64,000 bases of DNA from Streptomyces sp. FIT100 (GTDB lineage: Bacteria; Actinomycetota; Actinomycetes; Streptomycetales; Streptomycetaceae). A program made the translations under genes and the position numbers. Shown here piece by piece: positions 7,279 through 15,766 of the stretch. The notes under the pieces are model-generated. The model searched no databases and was not told the DNA's origin. It worked only from the letters and a program-made list of their open reading frames with translations. Positions within the stretch are counted from its first letter, which is position 1; every line of letters starts with the position of its first letter. The DNA is taken from contig NZ_CP075715.1 of NCBI RefSeq assembly GCF_024584805.1, forward strand, positions 2,344,001 to 2,408,000. Reading direction: 5' to 3'.

Positions 7279-8847
7279 ATGCCGCCCGGGACGACCAGGG
7301 AGCGGCACGTCCCGTCGACACTGACGGAACGGCCGGCGCTGCCTGCGGTGCCTGCGCTGCTCGACACAGTGCTGCTCGACACGGTGCTGGAGGCCGTGCT
7401 GAGCGTCGGCACCGCACCGGAACTGCACACCGCGCTCCAGCACATCGTCGACCGGGCGACCGAACTGACCGGCGCGCGGTACGGAGCGCTGGCCGTCGTC
7501 GACCCCGAACGGGGCAGGGCCACCGAGCGCTTCACCAGCGGCAGCCCCGATCCCGGGATGCACCGTCCTCTCGGGGTGCCCATCCATGTGCACACCGAGG
7601 TGTTCGGCCATCTCTGCCTCGCGGACAAACCGTCCGGCCCCTTCACCGGCGACGACCTGGCGCTGCTGCGGATCCTCGGCTCCCAGGCGGGCATCGCGAT
7701 CTCCAACGCGCGGCTGCACGAGACCGCCCGGCAGCGTGAACGCTGGATCGAGGGTGCGGCCGCGGTGACGACGGCACTGCTCACCCGGGAGGCCGCCACG
7801 GACGCGCTGATGACCGTCGCCGAACGGGCGCGGATGCTCGCGGAGGCGTCGGCCGGGGTGGTGCTCCAGCCCACCGGGGAGGGCGGGATGGAGATCGTCG
7901 CCGCGTCGACGCTCGGCGACCCCGCGGACCTCGTCGGTACGACGATCGAACCCGGCTCGGGCGTGCTCGTCCAACTCCTCGGCGGCGAACCGGTCTTCAT
8001 CGAGGACTCGGCGACGGACCCGCGGATGACGACGCGCGTACGGCATCGCTTCGGCCCCTCGATGATGCTGCCGTTGCAGAGCGGCGGGAAGCTCATCGGC
8101 ACGCTCGCCCTGCCGCGGCGGCGCGGCGGGCGCCCGTACTCCGCTGTGGAGCGGCTGCTGGCCACGCAGTTCGCCTCGCAGGCCGCGCTCGCGCTGGTCC
8201 TCGCCGACGCGCAGCACAACCGGGAGCGGCTCGCGGTCTACGAGGACCGCGACCGGATCGCCCGCGATCTGCACGATTTGGTGGTGCAGCGGCTGTTCGC
8301 GACGGAGATGATGCTGGAGTCGACGCGGAGGCGGGCGGCGTCGGCGGCTACGGCTACGGCTACGGCTACGGCTACGGCTACGGCTACGGCTACGTCGGCG
8401 TCGGCGGCCACGTCTGCGTCTGCGGCCACGTCCGCCGCCGATGACGCGCTGCTGGGGCGTGCGGTGGACGAGCTGGACTCCACGATCCAGGAGGTCCGCA
8501 CGGCGATCTTCGCCCTTCAGCAGCCGCCGGCGGACGCGCCGACGACGTTCCGGGGGCGGGTGCTGAGGGAGACGGGCGGAGCGGCGGCGCTGCTCGGCTT
8601 CCAGCCGTCGGTCCACTTCACCGGCGCCGTCGACGCGCTGGTGCGCGAGCCGCAGGGCTCGCGGCTGCTGGCCGCGCTGCGCGGCGCGCTTGCCGCGGCG
8701 CACCGGGGGGCGGGGGTGACGGGCGTCGACGTGTCGGTCGACGCGACGGCGACGCTGCCGGACGGCCGCGCGGCGCTGCGTCTCACGGTGACGACGGAGG
8801 GGGGCGCGGTGTCCGTCCCGCCGTTGACGTGGGAGGCGCGGCTCTGA
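7279..8847 (+). CDS. Tandem-GAF sensor histidine-kinase-like protein lacking a complete ATPase domain
   Basis: The 522-aa protein has GAF 1 (~45-148), GAF 2 (~165-310) and a HisKA_3 box with the phospho-acceptor His (ARDLHDLVVQRLF, H332), as in DevS/NreB-type kinases. Eight exact GGCTAC hexamers then encode an Ala-Thr linker (~355-375). A proper HATPase_c should follow, but the N-box equivalent reads LRGALAAAHRGAG, without the catalytic Asn, and the protein stops after TWEARL before any G1/G2 box. The last ~30 codons lie inside inverted-repeat arm 2. It begins 8 bp after the Mbl gene, so the two are likely cotranscribed. It is probably a pseudokinase or a kinase truncated by the repeat rearrangement. 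Confidence 0.82.
   Translation: MPPGTTRERHVPSTLTERPALPAVPALLDTVLLDTVLEAVLSVGTAPELHTALQHIVDRATELTGARYGALAVVDPERGRATERFTSGSPDPGMHRPLGVPIHVHTEVFGHLCLADKPSGPFTGDDLALLRILGSQAGIAISNARLHETARQRERWIEGAAAVTTALLTREAATDALMTVAERARMLAEASAGVVLQPTGEGGMEIVAASTLGDPADLVGTTIEPGSGVLVQLLGGEPVFIEDSATDPRMTTRVRHRFGPSMMLPLQSGGKLIGTLALPRRRGGRPYSAVERLLATQFASQAALALVLADAQHNRERLAVYEDRDRIARDLHDLVVQRLFATEMMLESTRRRAASAATATATATATATATATSASAATSASAATSAADDALLGRAVDELDSTIQEVRTAIFALQQPPADAPTTFRGRVLRETGGAAALLGFQPSVHFTGAVDALVREPQGSRLLAALRGALAAAHRGAGVTGVDVSVDATATLPDGRAALRLTVTTEGGAVSVPPLTWEARL
8346..8393 (+). repeat. GGCTAC hexanucleotide microsatellite (8 copies)
   Basis: Eight perfect tandem GGCTAC units lie inside the sensor gene and encode alternating Ala-Thr. 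Six-base units change length without shifting frame, so slippage would alter the linker between the HisKA box and the C-terminal region. Confidence 0.9.
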
Positions 8848-9552
8848 CGCTGCTCGGTGTCGGGTTGGCACCCGGGGTTTTTGTCCTCAGGCGCCGGACG
8901 GGCTGGGGTGTTGGGGTTGTCCGGTGGCGGGTGGTTGCCGTCCGGGTGGTGCTGCGGGGCTCGTGTTCGGGACGGCATGCTGTGCTTTTCCGGGGGAAAC
9001 CCCCGGACCCCCGTACGTCGCGCGCCCACCCGGAAGCGTGTAGTCGTCCGGGATTTCGGCGCGCGCCACAAATCACGCTTGAGTGTCCCGAACCCGACCC
9101 CTCCGCGCCCCCCGGGCCAGGTCACCGGCCATGGCCGACCCCGGTGGTCGGGTTGTGCCCACCCGTTCCGCCCTGCGGAACGCCTGCCCACAAGCCAGGC
9201 GGCCACCTCACGGTTGTGGGCAGTCGTCCCGCTGGGGCGGGACGGGTGGGCACAAACCACCCACCGGCCCGCAGACGAGCAACGACCCGCGGGTGCGACA
9301 ACCACCCACTCACCCGCGCCCGGCGGGCGGCGCCGGGGCGGGGCCGTGCAGGGTCGGCCCCGCAGGAGACGGCGGCAGGCACCAGGCTCGCAACCCGACA
9401 AAACCTGTACGCCGCCGCCTCCGAGGAGTCGAGCCCGGAGGGGCCCCGAACCGCACCACCCACCGGACACACCCCAAGCCCGTCCGGCGCCTGAGGACAA
9501 AAACCCCGGGCGCCCACCCGACACCGGACAACACCGCACACCACCCCCAGCC
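8757..9552. repeat. Long inverted repeat, arm 2 (796 bp)
   Basis: This is the reverse-complement partner of 3779-4641. It begins inside the 3' end of the sensor gene at a GCCGGACGG motif, the same motif that marks the inner end of arm 1, and runs to within 57 bp of the lysE-type gene. It lacks one ~68-bp unit present in arm 1. The 4.1 kb between the arms (4642-8756) is unique. Beyond the sensor gene's 3' end the arm carries no gene, only the structured element at 9153-9255 and genus-typical intergenic repeat motifs. Confidence 0.9.
9153..9255. other. Cruciform-like structured element, copy 2
   Basis: This is the reverse-complement copy of the element at 4143-4245, of identical length (103 nt), with the same 13-bp outer stem, two side hairpins and apical hairpin all preserved. 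The asymmetric side hairpins (CGTTCCGC here on the 5' side, CGTCCCGC on the 3' side) are swapped as expected for an inverted copy. Confidence 0.65.
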
Positions 9553-9608
9553 CGTCCGCACGGAAAATTCGCTCGCACCCCGCCCGGCTCACCCCCAAGA
9601 GTGTCCGC

Positions 9609-10262
9609 ATGAGCGAGATGTGGACGACCGCGGTCGCCGGTGCCGCCGCCGGGCTGGGGGTGGCGATGCCGCTCGGGGCGATGGGGGTCCTGCTGATCCA
9701 GGAGGGCATGCGGGACCGCCGCAACGCGATCGCCGCGGCGGCCGCCGTCGCCGTCGTCGACCTCGCTTACGCCGCGGTCGCGACCGCGCTCGGCCCGCTC
9801 GTCGCCTCCGCGCTGTCCGGCGTCGAGGCGTGGGTGCGGCTGGTGTCGGCGGCGGTCCTGATGGTGATCGCGCTGCGCGGACTGTGGGCGTCACGGAGCG
9901 CCGGCGCGGAGGCCGGCGCAGCTGACGGCCCGGCGGCCCCCGGCGGGGACACCGCCGGGGACACCGGCGGCCCCGCGCGGACGTTCGCCCGGTTCGCCGC
10001 GCTGACCCTCGTCAACCCCACCACCGCGCTGTACTTCGCCGCGCTCACCACCGCCCAGGGCGCCGCGCTCCGCGGCGGGGCCGCGGGCACCGTGTTCGTG
10101 GCCGGGGTGTTCGCCGCCTCGCTCGTGTGGCAGCAGTTGCTCGTCGCGGCGAGCGGGTTCACGGGGGCGCGGATCGGTGCGCGGGCGCGGGCCTGGACGT
10201 TCCGCGTCGGGTTCGGCCTGGTGGCCGTGTACGCGGTGAAGGTCGCCCTGCCCCTGCCCTAG
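9609..10262 (+). CDS. LysE/RhtB-family amino-acid exporter
   Basis: A 217-aa integral membrane protein with about six hydrophobic segments, the normal LysE/RhtB size and layout. Recognisable points are the N-terminal GLGVAMPLGAMGVLLIQEGM helix and, after a hydrophilic Gly/Ala-rich cytoplasmic loop (residues ~98-122), the TLVNPTTALYFAAL motif typical of LysE translocators. Such proteins export basic or other amino acids or related small molecules by proton antiport; the substrate here is unknown. The TAG stop codon lies inside the CCTAGG end of the adjacent MITE-like element, so the element may have set the present C-terminus. Confidence 0.85.
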   Translation: MSEMWTTAVAGAAAGLGVAMPLGAMGVLLIQEGMRDRRNAIAAAAAVAVVDLAYAAVATALGPLVASALSGVEAWVRLVSAAVLMVIALRGLWASRSAGAEAGAADGPAAPGGDTAGDTGGPARTFARFAALTLVNPTTALYFAALTTAQGAALRGGAAGTVFVAGVFAASLVWQQLLVAASGFTGARIGARARAWTFRVGFGLVAVYAVKVALPLP

Positions 10263-10472
10263 GCTCTGTCGTCGAAGTAGCGCCGTCCGTCCGCAGGGCG
10301 GGCCCAGCGGCGGCTGGTGCGGTGCATCGCAAGGCGGAGAGTCGTCCTCGTAGTGGGCTACCCGGACGATTCGACAACGCAGCGTGGGGGCACCTCCCGT
10401 GCCCGAAGGGCTACGGCGGAGTGCCGTGCCAGGCGTCGCGGGGCAGGCGGGACTTCGACGACAGGGCCTAGG
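10258..10472. mobile_element. MITE-like element 1
   Basis: About 210 bp are bounded by inverted termini GGCTCTGTCGTCGAAGT and ACTTCGACGACAGGGCC, each flanked by CCTAGG (CTAG core). No ORF is preserved. CTAG is the target preferred by IS5-group insertion sequences, so this looks like a non-autonomous relative. It overlaps the lysE-type stop codon and abuts element 2. Confidence 0.75.
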
Positions 10473-10649
10473 GCGTGTTTCGAAAGTGGCGCCGTCCGCC
10501 CGCAGGGCGGGGCCCACGGCGTCTGGTGCGTGCGATCGCAAGGCGGAGGGTCGTTCTCGTACTGGACGTACTTGGACGACTCCGACAACGCAGCGAGCGT
10601 GCGTGCCAGGCGTCGTGGGCCAGGCGGGACTTTCGAAACACGCCCTAGG
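10467..10649. mobile_element. MITE-like element 2
   Basis: About 180 bp with termini GGGCGTGTTTCGAAAGT and ACTTTCGAAACACGCCC, sharing the central CCTAGG with element 1 and ending in another CCTAGG at 10644-10649. The interior (GCCTGGCACG, CGCTGCGTTGTCGG on the minus strand) matches element 1 in part, so both belong to one family. They lie in tandem in the lysE-narK intergenic region. Confidence 0.75.
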
Positions 10650-10728
10650 CCAGGCGCCCCGGAGGTCCGGTACACCGTACGGCCCAGCACCGCGCGCCCC
10701 GCCCGACCCGCCCGCCTTGACTGGGCTC

Positions 10729-11967
10729 GTGGAAGCAACCGACAAGTCCGGCAGGCCCTCCGCCACCGCGTATGTCAATCTGGCCCTGGCCACGATCGGC
10801 TTCGCGCTGACCTTCTGGGCGTGGGATCTGATCGCGCCGCTGTCGAGCGACTTCAAGGACCGGCTCGGGCTCAGCTCCTTCCAGCAGTCGCTGCTCGTGG
10901 CGGTGCCGGTGCTGGTGGGTTCGCTCGGCAGGATCCCGGCGGGCGCGCTCACCGACCGGTACGGCGCACGGCTGATGTTCCCGCTGGTGTCCGCGTTGAC
11001 GATCGTGCCGGTGCTGCTGCTGATCCCGGCGAGGAACTCGTACGCCGCGATGCTCGCGGTGGGCTTTCTGCTCGGGCTCGGCGGTACGACGTTCGCGATC
11101 GGCGTTCCGCTGGTCAACTCCTGGTTCCCGCCCGCCCACCGGGGCTTCGCGATCGGTGTGTTCGGGATGGGCATGGGCGGCGTGGCGCTGTCCGGGTACC
11201 TCACGCCGCGGATCGCCCAGCGGGGCGCTGAACTGCCCTTCTATGTCGTCGCGGCCGCACTGGCCGCCTATGCGGTGGTGGCCGCGGTGCTGCTGCGGGA
11301 CCGCCCCGACCGGCCGGTGCCCACGGCGTCACTGGCGTCCCGGCTGGGGCAGGCCGGGCGGCTGCGGGTGACGTGGGAGCTGTGTGCGCTGTACGCGATC
11401 GGTTTCGGCGGGATCGTGGCGTTCGGGGTGTACCTGCCGACGTATCTGAAGACCTGGTACGAGCTGTCGCCGACGGACGCGGGCACGAAGGCGGCCGGGT
11501 TCGCGCTGCTCACCGTCGTCTTCCGGCCGATCGGCGGCTGGCTGTCGGACCGGATCCACCCGGCCCTGGTGACGGCCGCGGCGCTCGGTTTCGTGGCGCT
11601 GTGGGCGGTCGTCCAGGCGTTCGACCCGCCGCTCGTCCCGGGCGGCACGCTCGCGCTGCTGTGCATGGCGGCGGGGCTCGGCACGGCGAGCGGCAGCATC
11701 TTCGCGCTGGTCGCGCAGGTGACTCCGCAGCCGCAGGTGGGCAGTGTGACCGGCATCGTCGGCGCGGCGGGCGGGCTCGGCGGGTTCGTGCCGCCGCTGG
11801 TGATGGGTGCGGTGTTCAGCGCGAAGGGCTCGTACTCGATCGGCTTCATGCTGCTGTCGGACCTGGCGCTGGCGGGCTGTGTGTACGCGTACGGGCGGAT
11901 GCGGAACATCCGCCCGGGCGGCGAGGGCCGGCCGCTATCCGCGCAGGAAGGCGCGGACGCCCGCTGA
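10729..11967 (+). CDS. MFS transporter, NarK nitrate/nitrite family
   Basis: The 412-aa protein has 12 predicted membrane segments and the two nitrate-signature-like Gly-rich motifs of the NNP family: GFLLGLGGTTFAIGVPLVNSW (~residues 115-135) and GIVGAAGGLGGFVPPLVMG (~340-360). The first also carries a following FPPAHRGFAIGVFGMGMGG. The inferred role is nitrate uptake or nitrite export at the membrane. The start is GTG at 10729 or the in-frame TTG at 10717; neither has a clear ribosome site. The last 33 bases overlap the convergent lipase gene. The upstream region is filled by two MITE-like elements, which may have displaced the native promoter. Confidence 0.83.
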   Translation: MEATDKSGRPSATAYVNLALATIGFALTFWAWDLIAPLSSDFKDRLGLSSFQQSLLVAVPVLVGSLGRIPAGALTDRYGARLMFPLVSALTIVPVLLLIPARNSYAAMLAVGFLLGLGGTTFAIGVPLVNSWFPPAHRGFAIGVFGMGMGGVALSGYLTPRIAQRGAELPFYVVAAALAAYAVVAAVLLRDRPDRPVPTASLASRLGQAGRLRVTWELCALYAIGFGGIVAFGVYLPTYLKTWYELSPTDAGTKAAGFALLTVVFRPIGGWLSDRIHPALVTAAALGFVALWAVVQAFDPPLVPGGTLALLCMAAGLGTASGSIFALVAQVTPQPQVGSVTGIVGAAGGLGGFVPPLVMGAVFSAKGSYSIGFMLLSDLALAGCVYAYGRMRNIRPGGEGRPLSAQEGADAR

Positions 11968-12627
11968 CACGGCGTCGTCGCCGAGCAGGGCGTTGTGGTC
12001 GAGGCAGCCCGCGGCGTTGTTGGCGGCGCCGGTGAGCGGGACGCTGCTGTCCGGGTTGATCATGTCGTCGCAGTTGGACCACCAGGTCGCGTAGCCCACC
12101 GCGCCCGGGGTCTCGTCGCCCGCCGCGAGATTCGTCTGGACGTACGAGCCGGGGGTCATGTCGCGGCACGCCTGGTCCCACAGGGCGCAGGCCCAGGCGA
12201 CGGAGGTGCCGTGGTTGGGGCCGCCGAGGGAGACCCAGTGGGCGACCGTGCCGGTGCCGCCGCCGAACTTCACGTACCAGCGGGTCACGAGGCTGCCGAA
12301 GGAGTGGGCGACGATGTCGACGCGGTCGGCGCCGGTCTGGCGGCGGACCTCGTCGACGTAGGCGGCGAAGCGGCCGGAGAGGGTCTCGTTGACGGACTGG
12401 TCGGTGTCGTAGCCCCAGGAGAAGAGCTCCGCGTCGGTGTAGCCGTCGGCCTTGAGGTCGTCGCGGAGGCTGCCCCAGACACCGGGGTCGGCGTTGTAGC
12501 CGTGGACGAGGACGACGGGGATGCGGGCGGCCCGTTCCCGGGCCTGGGCCGGTGGGGCGAGGAAGGTGACGAGGAGCATGGCAAGGGCGGCGAAGAGCAC
12601 GATCGGTCTTACGCGCGGTACGGCCAC
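11935..12627 (-). CDS. Secreted lipase/esterase (alpha/beta hydrolase, LipA/EstA type)
   Basis: The 230-aa product has a signal peptide (hydrophobic residues ~8-25, cleavage near PPAQARE). The mature enzyme contains the oxyanion motif VVLVHGYNADPGVWG, the nucleophile elbow IVAHSFGSL with catalytic Ser near residue 109, and SLGGPNHGTSVAWAC. Four to five cysteines in the C-terminal half (CALWDQAC, SNCDD, GCLDH) suggest disulfides. This is the layout of small secreted actinobacterial triacylglycerol lipases. It runs into the 3' end of the NarK-like gene (33-bp overlap, tail to tail) and is divergent from matB. Confidence 0.87.
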   Translation of the reverse strand: MAVPRVRPIVLFAALAMLLVTFLAPPAQARERAARIPVVLVHGYNADPGVWGSLRDDLKADGYTDAELFSWGYDTDQSVNETLSGRFAAYVDEVRRQTGADRVDIVAHSFGSLVTRWYVKFGGGTGTVAHWVSLGGPNHGTSVAWACALWDQACRDMTPGSYVQTNLAAGDETPGAVGYATWWSNCDDMINPDSSVPLTGAANNAAGCLDHNALLGDDAVSAGVRAFLRG

Positions 12628-12741
12628 GGCGGCGTCCCCCTCAGCGTTTGTTACGCACGAGTAGCGAGTAGTGGGGAGAATGGTGCTGGCTGCGGGCGAG
12701 GATGAACAGCCCTGTGCACGCGTGACTTAGGAGGACGACGA

Positions 12742-14253
12742 GTGAGTGCTCTCTTCCCGGCCCTGACCGCGGCCGACAGGGCCGCTGTCCGGCCCGCGGT
12801 GTGCTTCGGGGACCGTGCGCTGTCGTACGGCGGGCTCGCCGCGGCGGCCGGGTCGCTGGCGGGCCGGATCGCGGGGACGGGACGGGCCGCGGGGACGGGA
12901 CGGGTCGCGGTATGGGCGACCCCGACGCTGGAGACGGCCGTGGGCGTGGTCGCCGCACTGCTCGCCGGGGTGCCCGCGGTGCCGCTGAACCCGAGGACCG
13001 GCGAGCGGGAGCTGGCCCACATCGTCGGGGACAGCGCGCCGTCACTGGTCCTCGCGGCGTCAGGCGACGAACTGCCGCGGGCGCTGGACGGGTTGACGCG
13101 CCTGGACATCCCCGTCGCGGGGACCGGGATCGGCGCACTGCCGCCCGAGCCGGGACCCGCCGCGCCCGCGCTGATCGTCTACACCTCCGGTACGACGGGC
13201 CCGCCGAAGGGCGCCGTGCTGCCCCGGCGGGCGATCGCGGCGACGCTGGACGCGCTGGCGGAGGCGTGGGCGTGGACGGAGGACGACGTGCTCGTCCACG
13301 CCCTGCCGCTGTTCCATGTGCACGGGCTGATCCTCGGTGTGCTCGGGCCGCTGCGGCGGGGCGGTGCGGTCCGGCATCTGGGGAGGTTCTCGGCCGAGGG
13401 CGTGGCGCGGGAGCTGGGGGCGGGCGGCACGATGCTGTTCGGGGTGCCGACGATGTACCACCGGCTGGCCGAAGCGGCGTCGGACGACCGGGAGTTGGCG
13501 CAGGCGCTCGCGGGGGCGCGGCTGCTGGTCTCGGGCTCGGCGGCGCTGCCGGTCCATGACCACGAGCGGATCGCGGCGGCGACCGGGCGGCGGGTCGTCG
13601 AGCGGTACGGGATGACCGAGACGCTGATGCTGTGCTCTGTGAGGGTGGCCCCCCGGACCCCCGCCGGCATCCGCGTGGACGGGGAGCCGCGTCCCGGCTC
13701 GGTCGGTCCGCCCCTGCCGGGGGTCGGGCTGCGGCTGGTCGAGGAGGACGGCGCGGAGATCGCGCAGTGGGACGGCGAGACGGTCGGCGAGATCCAGGTG
13801 CGCGGTCCGAGTCTCTTCACGGAGTATCTGAACCGGCCGGACGCGACGGCGGCGGCGTTCGACGGGGACTGGTTCCGCACGGGGGACATGGCGGTCCGGG
13901 ACGCGGACGGCTCCGTACGGATCGTGGGCCGCAAGGCGACGGATCTGATCAAGAGCGGCGGCTACAAGATCGGTGCGGGCGAGATCGAGAACGCGCTGCT
14001 GGAGCACACCGCTGTGCGCGAGGCGGCGGTGACCGGGGAGCCGGACCCGGATCTGGGCGAGCGGGTGGTGGCGTGGGTGGTGCCGGCGGACCCGGAGCGT
14101 CCGCCGTCGGCGGCGGAACTGGCGGACCATGTGGGGGGCCTGCTCGCCCCGCACAAACGCCCGCGTACGGTCCGCTTCCTGGCGGAGCTGCCCCGCAACG
14201 ACATGGGCAAGGTCATGAAGCGGGCGCTGGCGGACGGACGGGGCGATGTCTGA
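12742..14253 (+). CDS. matB: Malonyl-/methylmalonyl-CoA synthetase MatB
   Basis: The 503-aa ANL-superfamily ligase strongly resembles S. coelicolor MatB (SCO2444, structurally characterised), which makes malonyl- or methylmalonyl-CoA from the diacid, ATP and CoA. Visible motifs are the P-loop VYTSGTTGPPKGAV (~152-166), LPLFHVHGLILGVLGPLRRGG, the A5 motif ERYGMTETLM, the FRTGDMAVRD hinge region and the catalytic Lys region RNDMGKVMKRAL near the C-terminus. GTG start with AGGAGG about 7 bases upstream. A short duplication (GTGRAAGTGRVAVW) near residues 48-62 looks recent. The stop overlaps the start of the carboxyltransferase gene by 8 bases, implying translational coupling and a shared role in extender-unit supply. 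Confidence 0.93.
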   Translation: MSALFPALTAADRAAVRPAVCFGDRALSYGGLAAAAGSLAGRIAGTGRAAGTGRVAVWATPTLETAVGVVAALLAGVPAVPLNPRTGERELAHIVGDSAPSLVLAASGDELPRALDGLTRLDIPVAGTGIGALPPEPGPAAPALIVYTSGTTGPPKGAVLPRRAIAATLDALAEAWAWTEDDVLVHALPLFHVHGLILGVLGPLRRGGAVRHLGRFSAEGVARELGAGGTMLFGVPTMYHRLAEAASDDRELAQALAGARLLVSGSAALPVHDHERIAAATGRRVVERYGMTETLMLCSVRVAPRTPAGIRVDGEPRPGSVGPPLPGVGLRLVEEDGAEIAQWDGETVGEIQVRGPSLFTEYLNRPDATAAAFDGDWFRTGDMAVRDADGSVRIVGRKATDLIKSGGYKIGAGEIENALLEHTAVREAAVTGEPDPDLGERVVAWVVPADPERPPSAAELADHVGGLLAPHKRPRTVRFLAELPRNDMGKVMKRALADGRGDV

Positions 14254-15670
14254 CGGCCTGACCGCGCGCGAGGCGATCGCGCTGATCGCGGAGGACTTCG
14301 AGGAGACGCCGCCGGCGCCGGCGGCCGGGGCCCGCCCGCCCCGGGCCGCCGACCGGGTCGACGGCCCCATCGGGTGGGACGGGTACGACGCCTCACGGGC
14401 GCGGGCGTGGTCCCGCAGCGGGGAGGAGGAGTCGGTCGTCTGGGGCGCCGCGCGGATCGGGGGGCGACGGGCGGTGGTCGTGTCGTTCGAGTTCCGCTTC
14501 ATGGGCGGGTCGCTGGGCGAGCGGACCGGGGACCGGCTGGCGGCGGCGTACGGGTACGCGCGCACCGGGCGGCTGCCGCTGGTGTCGCTGATCGCGACCG
14601 GTGGCAGCCGGATGCAGGAGGGCATGGTCGCGCTCAGCCAGCTGCACCGGGTGGCCGGGGCCTCGGCCCTGCTGCGCGCGGCCGGGGTCCCTCAGCTCGC
14701 GGTGGTGCGCGACCCCACGACGGGCGGCGGCTGGGCCACCCTCGGCGCGGGTGCGGACGTGGTCCTCGCGCTGCCGGGCGCGCAGATCGGCTTCGCGGGG
14801 TCCCGGGTCCGCCCGCCGGACGCCGACCCGTCCGCGTACACGGCAGAGGGCCAGCTCGCCGCGGGCCAGATCGACGCGGTCGTCGAGCCGGAGGAGCTGC
14901 GCGACACCGTGTCCCTGTGGCTGGCCCTCCTCACCGGAGGCGCCGCAGGTGCCGGCGGCACCGCCGACCCCGCGCCCCCTCCCCACGCCCTCGCCCCCGC
15001 GCCCCCTCCCCACGCCCTCGGCTCCACGCCGGGCGCCGCGCCCACCGGCTGGGACGCCGTCCTGCGGGCGCGTTCGGCCGCGCGCCCCCGGGCGGGCGCG
15101 TATCTCGACGCGTACTTCGACGAGCGGCTCCCCGTCCACGGCGACCGGTGCGGCGGTGCCGACCCCGGGATGCTGTGCGGCTTCGGGGTGCACGACCGGC
15201 GGAGCGTCGCGTACGCGGCGCAGGCGGGCACGGCGACGCGGCCCGCCGGCTATCGCACGGCCGCGCGGCTGGTGCGGCTCGCGGACCGGCTGGGGATCCC
15301 CGTGCTGACGCTCGTCGACACGCCGGGCGCCGCGAACGACGCCGAGGCCGAGCGGGACGGCGCCGGCGCGGCGATCGCCGAGGCGTTCGCGGCGGTGGCG
15401 CAGGCGCGGGTGCCGGTGACGACGCTGGTGATCGGGGAGGGCGGTTCGGGCGGAGCGCTGGCACTGGCCGCCCCTGGCAACACCTGGGCCACGCCGGACA
15501 GTTACTTCTCGGTGATCGCGCCGGAGCTCGCCGCGGCGATCCTCAAGCGCGCCCCGTCCGATGCCGCCGCGACCGCGGACCAGCTGCGGGTGCGGCCGCA
15601 GGACCTGGTGGAGCTGGGGGTCGTACGGGGCGTCGTACCGCCCGCCGGCGGCGGGGCGGGGCATCCATGA
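14246..15670 (+). CDS. Acyl-CoA carboxylase carboxyltransferase, fused beta/alpha-type
   Basis: The 474-aa protein has two crotonase-fold halves. The first (~40-230) resembles AccD (FEFRFMGGSLGERTGDRLAAAY, SGG-like ATGGSRMQEGMVALSQL, DPTTGGGWATLGAGADVVLALP). The second (~280-470) resembles AccA (RLADRLGIPVLTLVDTPGAANDAEAERDGAGAAIAE, then GEGGSGGALALA). Together these form a carboxyltransferase that moves CO2 from biotin to acyl-CoA. No CxxC zinc ribbon is visible. The linker contains a repeated Pro-Pro-His-Ala-Leu tract (~247-262). It is translationally coupled to matB. No biotin carboxylase or BCCP gene is nearby, so partners must be elsewhere, or the protein works as a decarboxylase or salvage enzyme. 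Confidence 0.8.
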   Translation: MSDGLTAREAIALIAEDFEETPPAPAAGARPPRAADRVDGPIGWDGYDASRARAWSRSGEEESVVWGAARIGGRRAVVVSFEFRFMGGSLGERTGDRLAAAYGYARTGRLPLVSLIATGGSRMQEGMVALSQLHRVAGASALLRAAGVPQLAVVRDPTTGGGWATLGAGADVVLALPGAQIGFAGSRVRPPDADPSAYTAEGQLAAGQIDAVVEPEELRDTVSLWLALLTGGAAGAGGTADPAPPPHALAPAPPPHALGSTPGAAPTGWDAVLRARSAARPRAGAYLDAYFDERLPVHGDRCGGADPGMLCGFGVHDRRSVAYAAQAGTATRPAGYRTAARLVRLADRLGIPVLTLVDTPGAANDAEAERDGAGAAIAEAFAAVAQARVPVTTLVIGEGGSGGALALAAPGNTWATPDSYFSVIAPELAAAILKRAPSDAAATADQLRVRPQDLVELGVVRGVVPPAGGGAGHP

Positions 15671-15766
15671 GGTCCGTCACAACGACTTAGGTCTGCCTTC
15701 CCCGGCGCGGCGGCCCTCTGGTACACGTGGCAGTTCCCCCGCACGCACCACCGGAAGTCTCGCCCC

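Noticed and set aside
14931..15464. Arg/Pro-rich minus-strand ORFs inside the carboxyltransferase gene
   Set aside because: They arise from the Pro/Ala-rich linker and GC-rich codons of the real gene and have no start signal.
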